NCBI GenBank assembly: GCA_030544215.1
Contig: JARZZO010000013.1
Location: 41,489,196-41,553,195 of the forward strand
Direction: 5' to 3'
DNA length: 64,000 nucleotides
DNA from: Zantedeschia hybrid cultivar
Taxonomy: Eukaryota; Streptophyta; Magnoliopsida; Alismatales; Araceae
Positions 1 through 11,500 of the stretch are shown here, one piece after another (position 1 is the first letter of the stretch; each line of letters begins with the position of its first letter). Under the pieces are notes generated by a model. The model ran no database searches and had not been told where the DNA came from. It worked only from the letters and a program-made list of their open reading frames with translations. The position numbers were made by a program, and so were the translations under genes.

Positions 1-66
1 ATAATAAAAATAGACTAATTATATTCAATATATAACTAAATAGGAGGGTTAGTCAAACACTCCTAA

Positions 67-393
67 GGGTTTGTTTCAATGTAAAACTATGTAATTCACT
101 AGTTTCAAAATCACTAGTTTTAAAACAAGTGAAAATTTTGTGATTTTAAAATCAAGGAGCATTTGTTTGATTGATTGTAAAACAAAATAAGACAATTCTC
201 CATTCTTCTTATTTTGGTTTACTGTAGGCCTTTCTTGTAAACAAAACAAGGTAATCAGATTACAAAGTGGGTAGATAAGAACCAAACATGATTTTAGTTT
301 ATAGTGTTTTACATCGTTCAAAACATCTGAAAACACTGTAAAACGAGATGATTGTTTTAGATTATGTTGTGTTATGTTAAAACAAACAACCCC
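67..393. mobile_element. Tourist-like MITE
   Basis: A 327-bp AT-rich segment. Its ends are imperfect inverted repeats beginning GGGTTTGTTT on the left and GGGGTTGTTTG on the right (read inward). It is flanked on both sides by TAA (64-66 and 394-396), the 3-bp target duplication typical of PIF/Harbinger elements. There is no coding capacity; the antisense reading frame inside is incidental. The family assignment is inference from termini and duplication. Confidence 0.6.
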
Positions 394-396
394 TAA

Positions 397-2494
397 TGAA
401 AAGAGTGGAAAAATTATCAAGTCTTATTATCTTGTTATACTATTTTGTTGTTATATTTAACATATACTTAGATTAGTACTTAAGTACAAAGTTGAAAAAA
501 ATGATGACATTATTACTTATATGTATATTTAACATATTATTATATTAATATATATAGTCTAATTATAGAAGGGTCTTTTTCTATAACTTATCTCAATAAT
601 TATCCACATTTTAACCAAACGAAAAATAAGATTAACTTTTCTCTTATCCCTTCCCATATCAAACACACCTAACAATAGGCGTAGAGATAAATTATACTAG
701 GTTGAATTATACTTATTCCTCTCTATTTTTAACCTTATACCAAACGGGACTTAAAGATGCAACCAACTTGGTACTCACTATGATTTGGCCGAGTTTATAA
801 ATTTAAATTCAGAAAATTCTAGAGTAAATCTATTATGGACTCATTCGTGAGTTACTTGATACTCGGCTAGAACTGATTTAATATCTAAATGAACCAAACT
901 TGAACAACTATTATAGATACTTGGCTCAAACCCGAAATCGATTAAAGTTAATCAAACTAAGTTTGAACATGATAAAACTCAGCTCAACTGACTCATTTGC
1001 ACCTCAGGAATCCCTAGAATAGATCATATTCTTAATTCCATAGCCATCCTTGCGCATCTTCCTTAGTTAACTATTAGTGTTTAATTCAACTATAAAATTA
1101 TATTACTATTTACTACCTTTGCAAGAAGAGAACATGAACGTAAGATAAGAAAGGAAATATTCATTTTTATATTTGAAATTTATTTTAATAATATTAAAAA
1201 AAACTTTTACATATCTTTGGCAGATTGAATAGGTCTCTATGTCCATTATTTTTATTCTAACTTCAAGAATATGACTGTTGGTATGATATTAACAAGGTTA
1301 AAATGTCAAATAACTAGGATTATCTATTTCAAGATTAAATGTTGGTTCCATACATCATCACCGTTATAAAGTTCACTGCAACTCAATATTTTAAGATGCA
1401 AAAATATAATAACATTTAAAATATCAATATTTCACACCTTTTAACCATTACTATCTTTTTTTTGATAAATTTTAAGGATGAAAAATAGGGCGAAGCTATA
1501 AGAAAGATAAAAGTACAATTTAATAAGATAGGTAACCGATAAGTAAGCGAGTATGTTCTTAAAAAGCATGAACATCAACCATGTCAATACATTTCTTTTA
1601 AAATAGGAACGAAAGAAGTTGTTTTGGTAAAATGACAAAAATATACAGTGAGATTAAATTATCTTGTGCAGCGGGTAGCCTCAAATTGAGAAAGATAGAT
1701 ACTTGCTCTTCAGGTCAGAATATTTACAATGCCTCTATAGTCACTGCTGCAAGTGACCGCAGCGCACTCTCGTTCATGTATGATGTGATGGCACGAAGCA
1801 CATGTGAGAGTTTTTTTTTTTTTTAATTGTTCGACTAGAGATTAAATAGTACAAACATTTAGGTAGGTGATCCTCTGGGCTGCAAGTCAATAATGAGAAA
1901 GACTTGTGCATCAGTTTCCGGTGTTTTTACTAAAAAAAATTAGCTTTTAAAATATTTTTGATGGCCCCATAATGCTGTGCATGTCCATATAATCTGATCT
2001 CCGATCAGCTGACTTAACAATTGTTTAAATATTAAAAACTCAAGTTCAAATGTGTTTTTTTACTGTTCATTTAGGTTTGATTTTTTATTTTTCAGATTTT
2101 TTGAGATGGCCTGGTGAGATTGGACTGTAAGAACGAAAAAGTCAGGTTGGGACCCAGTAAAAAATGTCAAAAAATTAAAAACATCAAGGGCAGGTGCAGC
2201 AAGTCCTTCTCCTCACTAATTTTATGTTTAGGTAAAAGATTACGCCTTTGAATGCTGTCATTTGATCTAGGAGATCACACAATACTGTGGTAGGAGATTC
2301 AATCTACATCGGAGTACTCCTGTATGAAGTGCAACATGTATTTCTCATCAATAAAACTACACCGTATTTCATTGCTAGAGGTGGAGAAGGCTTTCAATAA
2401 GAGCAATTAACGATGAACCAATTGCCTAGTACAATTAGTTCACATCTTGTCTCTCAATTGGAAACTCTTCAATTTCATTCTTAGTTAGAGCTTA
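397..2494. other. Intergenic DNA, no gene seen
   Basis: AT-rich sequence without any reading frame or splice structure I can support. Around 1825-2230 it holds a diverged copy of a dispersed non-coding repeat whose landmarks (a genomic phrase like 'gtccaatcggagatcggactg' in degenerate form, followed by a run of T) recur near 9340-9720 and 39390-39540. The two short frames at 1441-1826 show no family features. Confidence 0.5.
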
Positions 2495-2779
2495 TTAGCC
2501 TCGATTTAATTGCAGAATAGGTTAATCTGGAATTACTTATTCGGAATAGCGTATACTAGAATAAGGAGAGTTTAACTTTGATAATTCTGTGGGACCTACT
2601 GGCGGAATAAGAAGGATAAACAATTCTTGGGTCTAAAGTCGAATTGCTTATTCTCTTTATTCTCCGAATAGATTATTCTGTACCGATATAAACTATTTCG
2701 CTTGTCAAAGTTAAATTAAACTTATTCTCCCTTTATTCTTCCTTATTCTTCTCTTATTCTCCAATCAAAATGGCACTAA
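2495..2779. mobile_element. MITE, AATAAG-rich family, copy 1
   Basis: A 285-bp element whose two ends, read inward, are similar for about 25 bp (TTAGCCTCGATTTAATTG and TTAGTGCCATTTTGATTG). The interior is rich in ATTCTTATTC motifs. A second copy lies inverted at 6592-6858: the left end here matches the reverse complement of the right end there. Non-coding. The superfamily is not certain because I could not settle the target duplication. Confidence 0.55.
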
Positions 2780-2814
2780 AAATTCTTTTTTAAGATATTT
2801 AACTCTAGTTCGTA

Positions 2815-3480
2815 AAATTACTTTTTCAGATGATCAGGTAGACCTGAATTTTTTGCCTAATTAGAAGAATTATCGACCAGTTAAAAAAAAGGAATTGACA
2901 ATGAATGAAAGTTTTTACAAGCGGACCAAATCCTAACAGATAAGAATACTGTAGGACCAACTACAAGTCATGAACTGAATGTCTCCAGGCTATTTTTGAG
3001 AATTGGAGCCCCAAAATTCTTTTGAGAAGTTTATCCTGGTTAGTAATATTATTTCTTCAGATGATCATATGAATCTGATTTTTTTTACCTAATTAGATAG
3101 AATTATCGATCAATTCGAAAAAAAAAAAAAACTGACAATGAACGTGAGTTTTTACAAGCGGATGAAATCCTAACAGATAAGAATACCGTAAGACCAACTA
3201 TAAGTCGAAGAACTGAATGTCTTCAAGCTATTTTTGAAGCGAACCATTCAATGATGAATTGGAGCAATATCTTTGGTCTGTAAAATTACTTCTTTAGATG
3301 ATCAGGTGAACCTAATTTTTTTGCCTAACTAGACAGAATCAACTGACGTGAATGAGAGTTTTTACAAGCAGATGAAATCCGAACAGATAAGAATACTGTA
3401 GGACCAGCCCTAAGTCGATGAACCGAACGTCTCCAGGCTATTTTTGAAGCGAACCATTCTGTGATGAATTGGAGAATGGG
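2815..3480. repeat. Three degenerate tandem copies, ~235 bp
   Basis: The phrase TTACTTCTTCAGATGATCAG and the sequence after it recur at about 2815, 3045 and 3283. Each copy continues through a shared block (gtttttacaagcggatgaaatcc, tolerating changes) and a block ending near CTCCAGGCTATTTTTGA. Copies have diverged by substitutions and small deletions. No coding potential was seen. Confidence 0.7.
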
Positions 3481-3745
3481 TAAGATGATACATCTAGGGA
3501 AGAATTAAACATCACATTAGAACTGCTATTACAATAATTATGGCCTGCAAGTCATATTTGAAAACCTTAAAGTGCCGCGCAAACGTTGCAAAAATTAATC
3601 CAACTCTGAAAGTCCCCATGATATTTATCGAACCATGTATGAGATGAACGGAGAATAGGTAAGAAGATACATGTTCAGAAAAATTAAAGATCACATTAGC
3701 ACAGTTATTACCAAAGACTGAGGCATGCAAGTCGTACATGGGAAA
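3474..3745. repeat. Imperfect direct duplication, ~180 bp apart
   Basis: About 90 bp beginning GAGAATGGGTAAGATGATAC at 3474 recurs from about 3655 with scattered changes. Both copies include 'atcacatta' and a GCAAGTC motif. It follows directly on the triplicated block. Non-coding as far as I can see. Confidence 0.55.
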
Positions 3746-4397
3746 AACCGAAAGTGCAGGGCCACATTCACAAAACTAGCTGTTGTGGGTTAATCTAAAA
3801 CAAACAAGCGCAAACGTTACCTTCTTTTTTTTTTAAAGTTATAAACATGAGGGTTAATCATTGTGACACACTAATTCTCTCAAACCGATAATTCTAAAAC
3901 TATAAGATCGCTCCTTACACCACGTCAAAAAACACCTTACTCAAAAATTTCCCAGAAAAGCTAACACCTACCTAATGCCATGTTGATGGTAGAAAGCTCA
4001 CCACTTTCCTTACGTACAGAATACAAGTAGCGTGTTAGTTTCTTTTTAGTTTATTTTCCCATACGGTTTGAAGTATGCAAGTTCTCTTTCCCTAGGATTT
4101 AAGCGTATTAGAAGGGGAGAAACCGAACAATTCAAACCCGAGAATCCATTAAGGCAGCAATACGAAACCTGCGAAGTGTGCACTTGAAGTGTAATTTTAA
4201 CCTCATGCAACTAAAGAAGCTACAGGTACTGAATTCACTCAAAGTAAGTTCCGATCTCAGGATTTCATATTCACATACCCTTTGCTGGTAATTATACAAG
4301 AGGAAAACACAGGGAATAAAAGGGTGCAAAGATCATTTACAGGGGAAATATATACGGCATCAGATGATCCCTTCATTCAAGGTCAAGATGATGTGCA

Positions 4398-4407
4398 TTT
4401 ATTTATT
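4398..4407 (-). terminator. Candidate polyadenylation signal of the IF1 gene
   Basis: The minus strand reads AATAAATAAA here, about 80 nt downstream of the IF1 stop codon. That spacing suits a plant near-upstream element. The cleavage site cannot be placed from sequence alone. Confidence 0.4.
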
Positions 4408-4488
4408 TGTCAACATTCCTAGCATATACACACAAACCAAGTTCTCCGAAGTTAACACCCGAAGACGCACCAGCAAAGCACAGCTGCC

Positions 4489-6058
4489 TCAAGCAGTATG
4501 AGCTACTTCAGTTTTCTGAAACAAAAAAGAGTATAAATCAGACTGGTAAATTTCATATCGAATGGAACCGATAACAGACAGTAACATTCCAGTTCAGTTA
4601 GGAATGTAGGATAATTCCACTATCAACGCAAGACATAAAATTTCATAGTGTGGATTGCTCTAAGGTGTCTTTTGGTGCGTCATAAAATGCGTAAAATCTC
4701 AGATTTTGAAATCACCAATTTTATAACCAGCAAAAATAAAATTCTTCATTTTAACATAAACCCGTTTTGAAATTACCAATTTGGTTTTCGGTGGTTTTAG
4801 ATTTTAGGCTGAAATCAACTAAAAAGAAGATTTTAGAGGTCATCTGATTTTCAAATATGACTATTTACAACACCCCATACGAAAAAGTACCGTAAAACAA
4901 TTTACAATACTTCAAACATAAGAAAAATACGGTTTTACCGCATTTTACGACCCAACCAAACGACACCTAAAACGGTGAAATGACTCAATTTTGAGATCAC
5001 CGGTTTAAAAGTCAGCGAAGATAGCTCATCATTTTAGATTTTAGTATTTTACATCGACTAAAAACAAATATATGGACTTAAATGTTTTATCGATAAAGTT
5101 TTAGTAAGAAAGCGCTTATATGCCCCAAACAAAACTTCCTGTGTCATACATATACATAAAAGATTCCCTAAATTTTCTTCTTATTCTAAAATAAGTCATA
5201 TATAAGATTCTTTAGAAGTTAACAATTAAAAAAACGACCCAAGGAGGGGGGAAAAAAGGCAAAACAGAGGAATTGTCAAAGAAATGAAACGGATCTCCTG
5301 CCATAACAGCAGCAATGCAATGACGCAGCCAGCCAGGTAACCGCAACAAGAACTCCTATTAGTTCAACACCACCTCCGAAACAAGAGAGACGAGCTTGAT
5401 ACGAAGCGTGATCGCAAAACAGATCATTAAGGCAGTTGCAGAACACGTTTTCTCTGTATATTTACGATTTAGATTTCTAGATTGGAACAGTTAATATCAA
5501 TGTCGAACATCAACATAGAAAACCAAAATAAAATTTTTTAATATTACTACCCTTTTTCTCACTCTACATAGCGCAAAAAAACCAAAGCTTTTAGACCTTA
5601 AGTAAGGATTATCTCCAGACTAGAAGAGAAAGCCAACAAAAAAAATTAAACAGACGTGAAGTCGTATCGGAGGGGAGTACCTTCACCTCTTCTGCCGACG
5701 ACTTCTGGGCCTCAGCCTTCTCCTTCTCCAGCTTCCGCCTCAGCTTCTCCAGCCTCTCCCTCTCCATTTTCTAAGCCCAAAAAATGTAAAAAATTTAAAA
5801 AAAAGAAAAGAAAAGTGAACAGACAGATCAATCAGAGACAGAGACCAGAGATCGCCTTTAACGCGGAGAGAGAGAGAGAGAGGGAGAGAGAGAGAGATGG
5901 TGATGGGGAGGACGGACCTGAATGTAGACATTCTCCTTCGCCCTCTCTTCCTCGCTAAGAATTCTACCCTTGTCATCGGTGAGCCACCTCCGAGCTCCAG
6001 CCATCGTCGATGGCAGAGACCGGCGGGGAACCTTGGTGAGCGAGCATCGCATCGCCAT
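4489..6058 (-). CDS. IF1: Mitochondrial F1Fo-ATPase inhibitor protein (IF1-like)
   Basis: Three coding exons on the minus strand: 6058-5918, 5770-5687 and 4515-4489. They are joined in phase 0 by GT-AG introns and give 83 residues. IF1 binds mitochondrial F1 ATP synthase and blocks ATP hydrolysis when the proton gradient collapses. What shows this: an arginine-rich N-terminus (residues 1-24) suited to mitochondrial import, then the plant IF1 core DKGRILSEEERAKENVYIQ (29-47), running into a charged helix KMERERLEKLRRKLEKEK (48-65) that looks like a coiled coil. I chose ATG 6058 because the upstream frame lacks an ATG and runs into CT-repeat leader. Exon 2 has a second possible donor 6 nt further on (exon end 5681), which would add two residues. 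The last coding exon is only 27 nt. Family recognition is strong; exon 3 rests on a good acceptor and frame fit. Confidence 0.85.
4664..4967. mobile_element. Tourist-like MITE in IF1 intron 2
   Basis: A 304-bp element flanked by TAA on both sides (4661-4663 and 4968-4970). Its ends are inverted repeats of about 33 bp: GGTGTCTTTTGGTGCGTC on the left, and GGTGTCGTTTGGTTGGGTC inward from the right. Both continue into TAAAATGCG(G)TAAAA. The TAA duplication and GG-starting ends fit PIF/Harbinger. It lies within the 1.17-kb second intron of the IF1 gene. Confidence 0.75.
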
Positions 6059-6080
6059 CTCTCTCTCTCTCTCTCTTTCG
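6059..6080. repeat. CT/GA microsatellite in IF1 5' leader
   Basis: A run of CT dinucleotides (GA on the coding strand) directly upstream of the IF1 ATG. A second GA run lies inside IF1 intron 1 near 5865-5897. Such runs are common in plant 5' leaders. They also generate the spurious Arg-Glu-repeat reading frames in this area. Confidence 0.8.
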
Positions 6081-6591
6081 GATTCGTCAAGAGACGTGAA
6101 CAGGACGAGCACTAAAAAAGCGCATAGCAACCGGGACTGGCCACCCCGCCAGACCGATGCAATAAGAGACGATGCCGCATAAAGGAATGCTGGCGCCACT
6201 CCCGTAAATGGAACAATGAGTTCACTATCCTCCGTGGCCTTTAGCGGGGCCCTCAAGTGGGGGCTGATAGGGGAAGTGTACTACCTGCTTCGCCTCCTGC
6301 GGTGGAGATTGCAATTGCGGCAGCATTACGGATAAAGATGGAGCACAACCCGGGTGTTTTCTTTTCCCGGGGAGGATGGAAGCGGTTTCTGGACAACACG
6401 GGTGGGGGCCGGGGGACGGTTCGGGATAGCAAAGCGGAAGCCGCCATCTGGTGTTCCCTGAACGACCTATGCGATCGTGCGGTCTTGATTTCGTTTGGCA
6501 GCCCTCTTATCTATCGTTGGATTATCTCACGCGTCGAAAGGATGAGAGCTGTCGGTGCGCTGTCCCTTCCAGACTACGCCGTTGTTTTTGA
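6081..6591. other. Region upstream of IF1, no gene supported
   Basis: Moderately GC-rich sequence upstream of the IF1 start, presumably its promoter and 5' leader. A 116-codon open frame at 6257-6607 (plus) overlaps it but has no recognisable domain, and it begins inside the presumed promoter. I do not call it a gene. No clear TATA box was found. Confidence 0.4.
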
Positions 6592-6858
6592 TTCAGCCCC
6601 GGTTTGATAGAATAAGAGTAGGATAAGAGATTTTATTCTTAGAATAAGATTAATTTTAATTTGATGGACAGAATAGTTTATATCGTATTAAAATTATTAA
6701 TACTAAAATAAGAAGAATAAGTAATTCAACTTTAGACTTAAAAATTACTTATTCTTCTTATTTTGTCAATGTATTCCGTTAAATTATCAAAATTAAATAT
6801 CTATTATTTTGAATGAATAATTTCGAATAACTTATTCTGCAAATAAATTAGGACTAAA
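6592..6858. mobile_element. MITE, AATAAG-rich family, copy 2, with central hairpin
   Basis: About 267 bp, an inverted copy of the family at 2495-2779. Its centre forms a perfect 22-bp stem: arm 6705-6726 pairs with 6743-6764, leaving a 16-nt loop. The transcript would fold into one long hairpin. No coding capacity. Confidence 0.6.
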
Positions 6859-6978
6859 ATTTTTCTGGAGAGCTTCTTTACTTTGTTCATCAGATCGATT
6901 CATTTTTCGAGGAGAACAGGTTCATAACCACGACACATAGCATAATTGGAAGAAGGAAAATCAGACCGTCTTCTAATA

Positions 6979-7922
6979 GGGTGTTTAGATATAAATTTTT
7001 ATTTTTTAAATTTAAAATTAAAAATAAAATGAAGATAAAAATCTGTTTAACAAGATTTCTCTTATTACTTAAAAAATTATCTGAAGATGGATTTGGACAA
7101 TCTAAATTAAATACGTTAGACACAATGCACTGTCCCATCAAGATTTTCATAGCATCTACAAAAGAGGGGATAGTGGGCGAATCCATCTTTGTCGTCTCGC
7201 AGATTGGGTCAAATTTCTGGCATTGTCCTCCTTCAAGTGTTTATTGCCAGTAGTCTTAAGGAGAAATGTCAATTCTTTGCAGGCAATATTGTCTATTTTA
7301 CAAGTTACGAAATAGGTAAACAAAAGATGCTATTAATTTCGTTGCTAGTTCCTCCCACGCGCGTCAGAGAAGGTTGTGCGTATGGAAAAGCTGCTGAGCA
7401 TCACTACTGATCCGAGTTCAGTGCAAACAAACGTGCCCTAAGGAGAAGAGGCGGTGATGATCCTCTTGGACCTTGGCCTCTCACCTGGTGCAACAACATG
7501 CCACAGAGCACTGGGCATGGAGGGGAGTAGGATGACCATGGGGAAGAGTGCGACAATAGAAGGGGTAACAAACGTTCTTTTCTCATGGTAGCGGGCCTAG
7601 CGGCCCAACGATTGCTGCTGTTGCCGTTCACAGTCTGGGAGGACGGGGGAGGGCAGTCCCCATGGCAGCAGCATTAGCAGACTAACATAGGCGAGAAGGG
7701 AGGCGAAGTGAGGCAACGATGGGAGATGGGGAGCGGAAGGGACAGGCCCGGAGGGGATTCAAAAACAAAACAAGTCTGGAGTTTGTTTTTATTTGGAAAA
7801 GTTTAAAGAAGGCACTAACATTTGTCTTAAATTTAAATATAGTTATGTCAAACGTCAATTATAAAATATTTTTTTAAAATTTTTTTATGAAGAAAAAGAT
7901 AAATTGTTACATTCAAACACCC
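6979..7922. mobile_element. Candidate 944-bp non-autonomous DNA transposon
   Basis: Short inverted ends GGGTGTTT...AAACACCC are flanked by TA on each side; the symmetry extends to TAATA...TATTA. The inside mixes AT-rich margins with a GC-richer core (about 7430-7760) that has no recognisable protein. The short ends make this tentative: it could be a DNA transposon that captured genomic sequence, or coincidence. Confidence 0.35.
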
Positions 7923-7969
7923 TATTATCCTTTCACTTCAAAGAAATGACTATATCCAATCTTTTTTTT

Positions 7970-8190
7970 GTCAAATAGTTCAGTTGATTGCACAAAATGA
8001 TCTCTTTTCAGAAGAGCAAATTTCGAATCCCACCTGAAAGGGGAGAAATCACCAAATTTGTGGGACAGGGCCACCTAAAGGAGTGAGAGCTTTGGAATCC
8101 TGTCCATACACATCGGATGGGATCGAAGGGGAGAGGTGCCCATCTATGCTATCTGCGGGGACAAAAGGTTATATGTAGTGGTAGTGCTGT
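7970..8190 (+). mobile_element. Possible tRNA-derived SINE fragment
   Basis: The segment has an A-box-like stretch (tagttcagttgattg, 7976-7990) and, about 40 bp later, a B-box-like TTTCGAATCC (8021-8030), in the order of an RNA polymerase III promoter. A non-coding body follows. Both boxes are degenerate and no clear target duplication was found. Confidence 0.3.
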
Positions 8191-8260
8191 AAATGGAAAC
8201 CAAATTATTTGTTTTTATTAAAAAATAAATTTGGATAAGAAAATAATTATTCAACAATTA

Positions 8261-8546
8261 TCAAAAGAGTTTTTTACACATAAGTTTCTATAACTTTTTG
8301 ATATTACAAATAAATTCTCTTAATATGACTATTTATAAATAAATTCCCATCATTGCAACTTTCTTACAAATAAATTATTTTAGGGACCTATTTGTAACAC
8401 TGTCATGAGCTTATTTGTAAGTTTTAGGGGTCTTTCGTTAATTCATTGTAGATTGTGGGGGCTTATTTGTAAATAATCAGATTAGAGATATTTATTTGTA
8501 ATATCAAAAGATTATAGAGACATATATGTAAAATAACCCTTATCAA
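8261..8546. mobile_element. Foldback MITE
   Basis: The first and last ~60 bp are imperfect inverted repeats. TATCAAAAGAGTTTTTTACA on the left matches, after complementing, the sequence ending AAAATAACCCTTATCA on the right. Both arms contain the motif TTTTTGATATTACAAATAAA (one change). Non-coding. Confidence 0.6.
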
Positions 8547-8549
8547 AAT

Positions 8550-11500
8550 TAGAAATAAACTTTTTTTTTTATAGGTTGTCAAAAATTAAAAGTAAAATTG
8601 TTATTTTTATATTTTAATTATGAATTTTGATTTTGTTAAATATTATGATTTATAATGTATATAAGTTCCTATTAACCACTAGATGAATTCCGCCCAATGA
8701 CTTGGTTAGATAAATATAACGAAGAAGATGATGACTACGAAAATCTTGAGTTATTTTTTTGATGATTCTCTAAATTTTTATCTGTTTTTAATATCCAAGT
8801 TAGAAACAAAACCGAGAAAGAAAATAACATTTCCTTATTTCATCCGGATTGTAATTAAGAGCATAGTTTGCTATCACAATAAAAAACGGAAATCAATATT
8901 TTGTTCTTTTTAATCTTGCTTGTTTTACAATTCCGGTTGGATAATTATGGGTAGGGAAGTCAAAGAATGCTCGTTTTATCCATCCTTATTTGAAGTTCAA
9001 GGGAAAGATAATGATAAACTTTTTTGCATTTATTGGACATAGATAAGGATAATGCCCAATCTAGATATTAAAGAATAAGGAAATAGATACACTTATTTAC
9101 ACTTATTTTTATATCCTTTTATGCTTACCGATGCATTTATTTCTTTTATGTTTCTCATTGATTTGAGATCTCAATCGTTCATTAAGTTTTGCGCCGCTCG
9201 TTAATTCTCTAGTGAAATAATTGCACGTCCTATGGGAACATGTAGTTTGTGAGGATTCCATGAGGTTACAGCCCGTCCTGCACCGTGCGCGGAACTTTCA
9301 ATCTGACGGCTTAGATTAGACGGGTGTGCGTTCTTTGTTTTTTAATTTTTTTAACTATTCGACCTGAGATTGGATGGTACTGATGCCAAGTTTGATATAA
9401 TTTTTTTCAAAAATCTTGTTGCATTGCTCACTACTGTCCAATCTCTCGCAGGCGCATGCGGTGTAAGAAGTCAGACTTTTTTTTTAAAGGTTTGTCTCTT
9501 CACGTCCCACGTGTTCATACAACCTACCTCGGATCGAACGGCTTAAAAGTTCTAAAAAATAAAAAAAATCAATTCTCATTTTATTGGACTTGGCCTATTA
9601 AAGATGTTTTTTTTACTATTTATTAAAACTTGAATTTTTTTTATTGTCCAATCGGAGATCGGACTGTACGGACATGAGGGAATTGACTATAAAAAATATT
9701 TATTTTTTTTATGTTTTGACTGCACCTAACACGCATACTGTACAATAAATATTACTCAAAGAAGATAAGACAGTTCACCTCAGATTTGATGGACTTTTTT
9801 AGTTTAAGTGAACTCTTCCTGCTGCTGGAGAAGCTTCAAAAACAAAACAGGCCCATCTTTGTAGTTGGCTCCATAGCCATCCAAATCTCCAACCATGTCT
9901 TCATTTTTGGCAACCACCCATCATGATTCAGAGTTTCAGACCTTGCTGCTCTCCTTCCCATCCCCTTCCTTCCAAGTAACTGCTGTGGACTCTGGATCTT
10001 GACCGCTATCTTTCTGATAACATAACTACTCTATAACTTGGCTTCACAAATTCTACTTGAGTGAATATTTTTAAAATTTATCAAAATAATATGATACTGC
10101 TTTTTTATGTGTTTTATGTGTTAAAATGAGTAAGATTGTATAAATACTAGTTTGAAGCAGCTTATATGTCTTTGTGCAATTTATCCTAGAATACGAAAGG
10201 ATCATATTTTTTTACAAGGAATACAATAGACAATATACGTCAGCGTAGTGTTTTTCTGATAATTTAACCATTAACCATGTATTTTGATATTTTAAAGAAA
10301 AAATAAGGATAAGACAAGCATATATATAAAAGGATAGGGTTAAGATAATTTTTCTTAAAATGTAAGGATAAGGCTAGAGTTTATATTTGATCTTATAGCT
10401 ATTTGTTGACATCTCTAATTATGGGAATTTGGCAAAAGTATGTTGATTTCTGTCTCTTCAAATGCGAATCTATTTCATGTTTAAAGTTTTTCGTCACACA
10501 TATTTTCCACAGGTGAAGATGGTGACTAATTTTTATCATACGTCAACTGTAATAGACCTTTAACCTACTAATTAGATAGATTCAGATGATACAACCCATC
10601 TCCATCCAAAAATTTTGATACATTGTGCTTTACAAGTTCTAACATTTGGTTAACTTCTTTAGAAAATCTGTTTCTTTTGATTTTTTGGAATTGCTTAAAG
10701 TACTTCCTTTAGATATCTTGTATCTAGGGATCAACCCCCTATTTTGAATGTTTATCCCATAATTACTATGACTTAAACATGATCTCATTTTATTAAGTTT
10801 TGAACATGAATTTGGCTTAACTATGCTTAAACTTTAACTTTACATGGAAAGACCAAAATTCCCCTATTAAGCATGAGGAGATTGGGAAGGTGGGGGAAGG
10901 TGGGGGCCTCGAGGGGGAGATCCTTCCCCTCCGACGCCAGCAGTCCCAACTCGTTTGGGGCACTATGGAGTTGTGGACGGGGAAGAAGAGAGAGAGCTGT
11001 AGAAGGGGAAGAAACGGAGTGAGGATGAAGATGCCATCCACGCTTTGGCTGCTCTCTCTCTCTCTCTTTGTCATTTCCTCTTAAGTCCTATGTGCTTAGG
11101 TTGGTGATGGCAATGGTGGAACTATGATGTCCACGTGGACCACGCCAGTCTATAGGTGGCTCTCCCTATAATAGTACTTGCCTTGTACCACCCATAGGCA
11201 GGCCATGTGGTATCTCACACTACCTTCATGATCCACAGCCCCTTCATGACCTTGTTTACAATCTTGAACCATGAGATCCAAAGAGGCATAGTCCTTGTCT
11301 GAAGAAATTTTCTCACAGATGGAATGTTCCTGTTTTTAAATGTGTCATTACCGTATAGATTTATTTTTGAATTGTAGAAAATCATGGGGGTATAAGTAAA
11401 TATTCACATAAGGGAGTTGATCATGGGGGTATAAGTAAATTATTGGGTCAAATCAAGTTATTGATGTTGTCTAGCGTAGTTTTTCTATTAAACAAAGGCA

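Noticed and set aside
5656..6256. Overlapping reading frames with Arg-Glu or Ser-Leu repeats on both strands
   Set aside because: They are translations of GA/CT microsatellites and of the IF1 exons in other frames.
6257..6607. 116-codon plus-strand frame upstream of IF1
   Set aside because: No recognisable domain, lies in the presumed promoter and runs into the MITE at 6592.
8021..8030. A functional tRNA gene
   Set aside because: The B-box-like motif is degenerate and no cloverleaf can be formed; at most a SINE relic.
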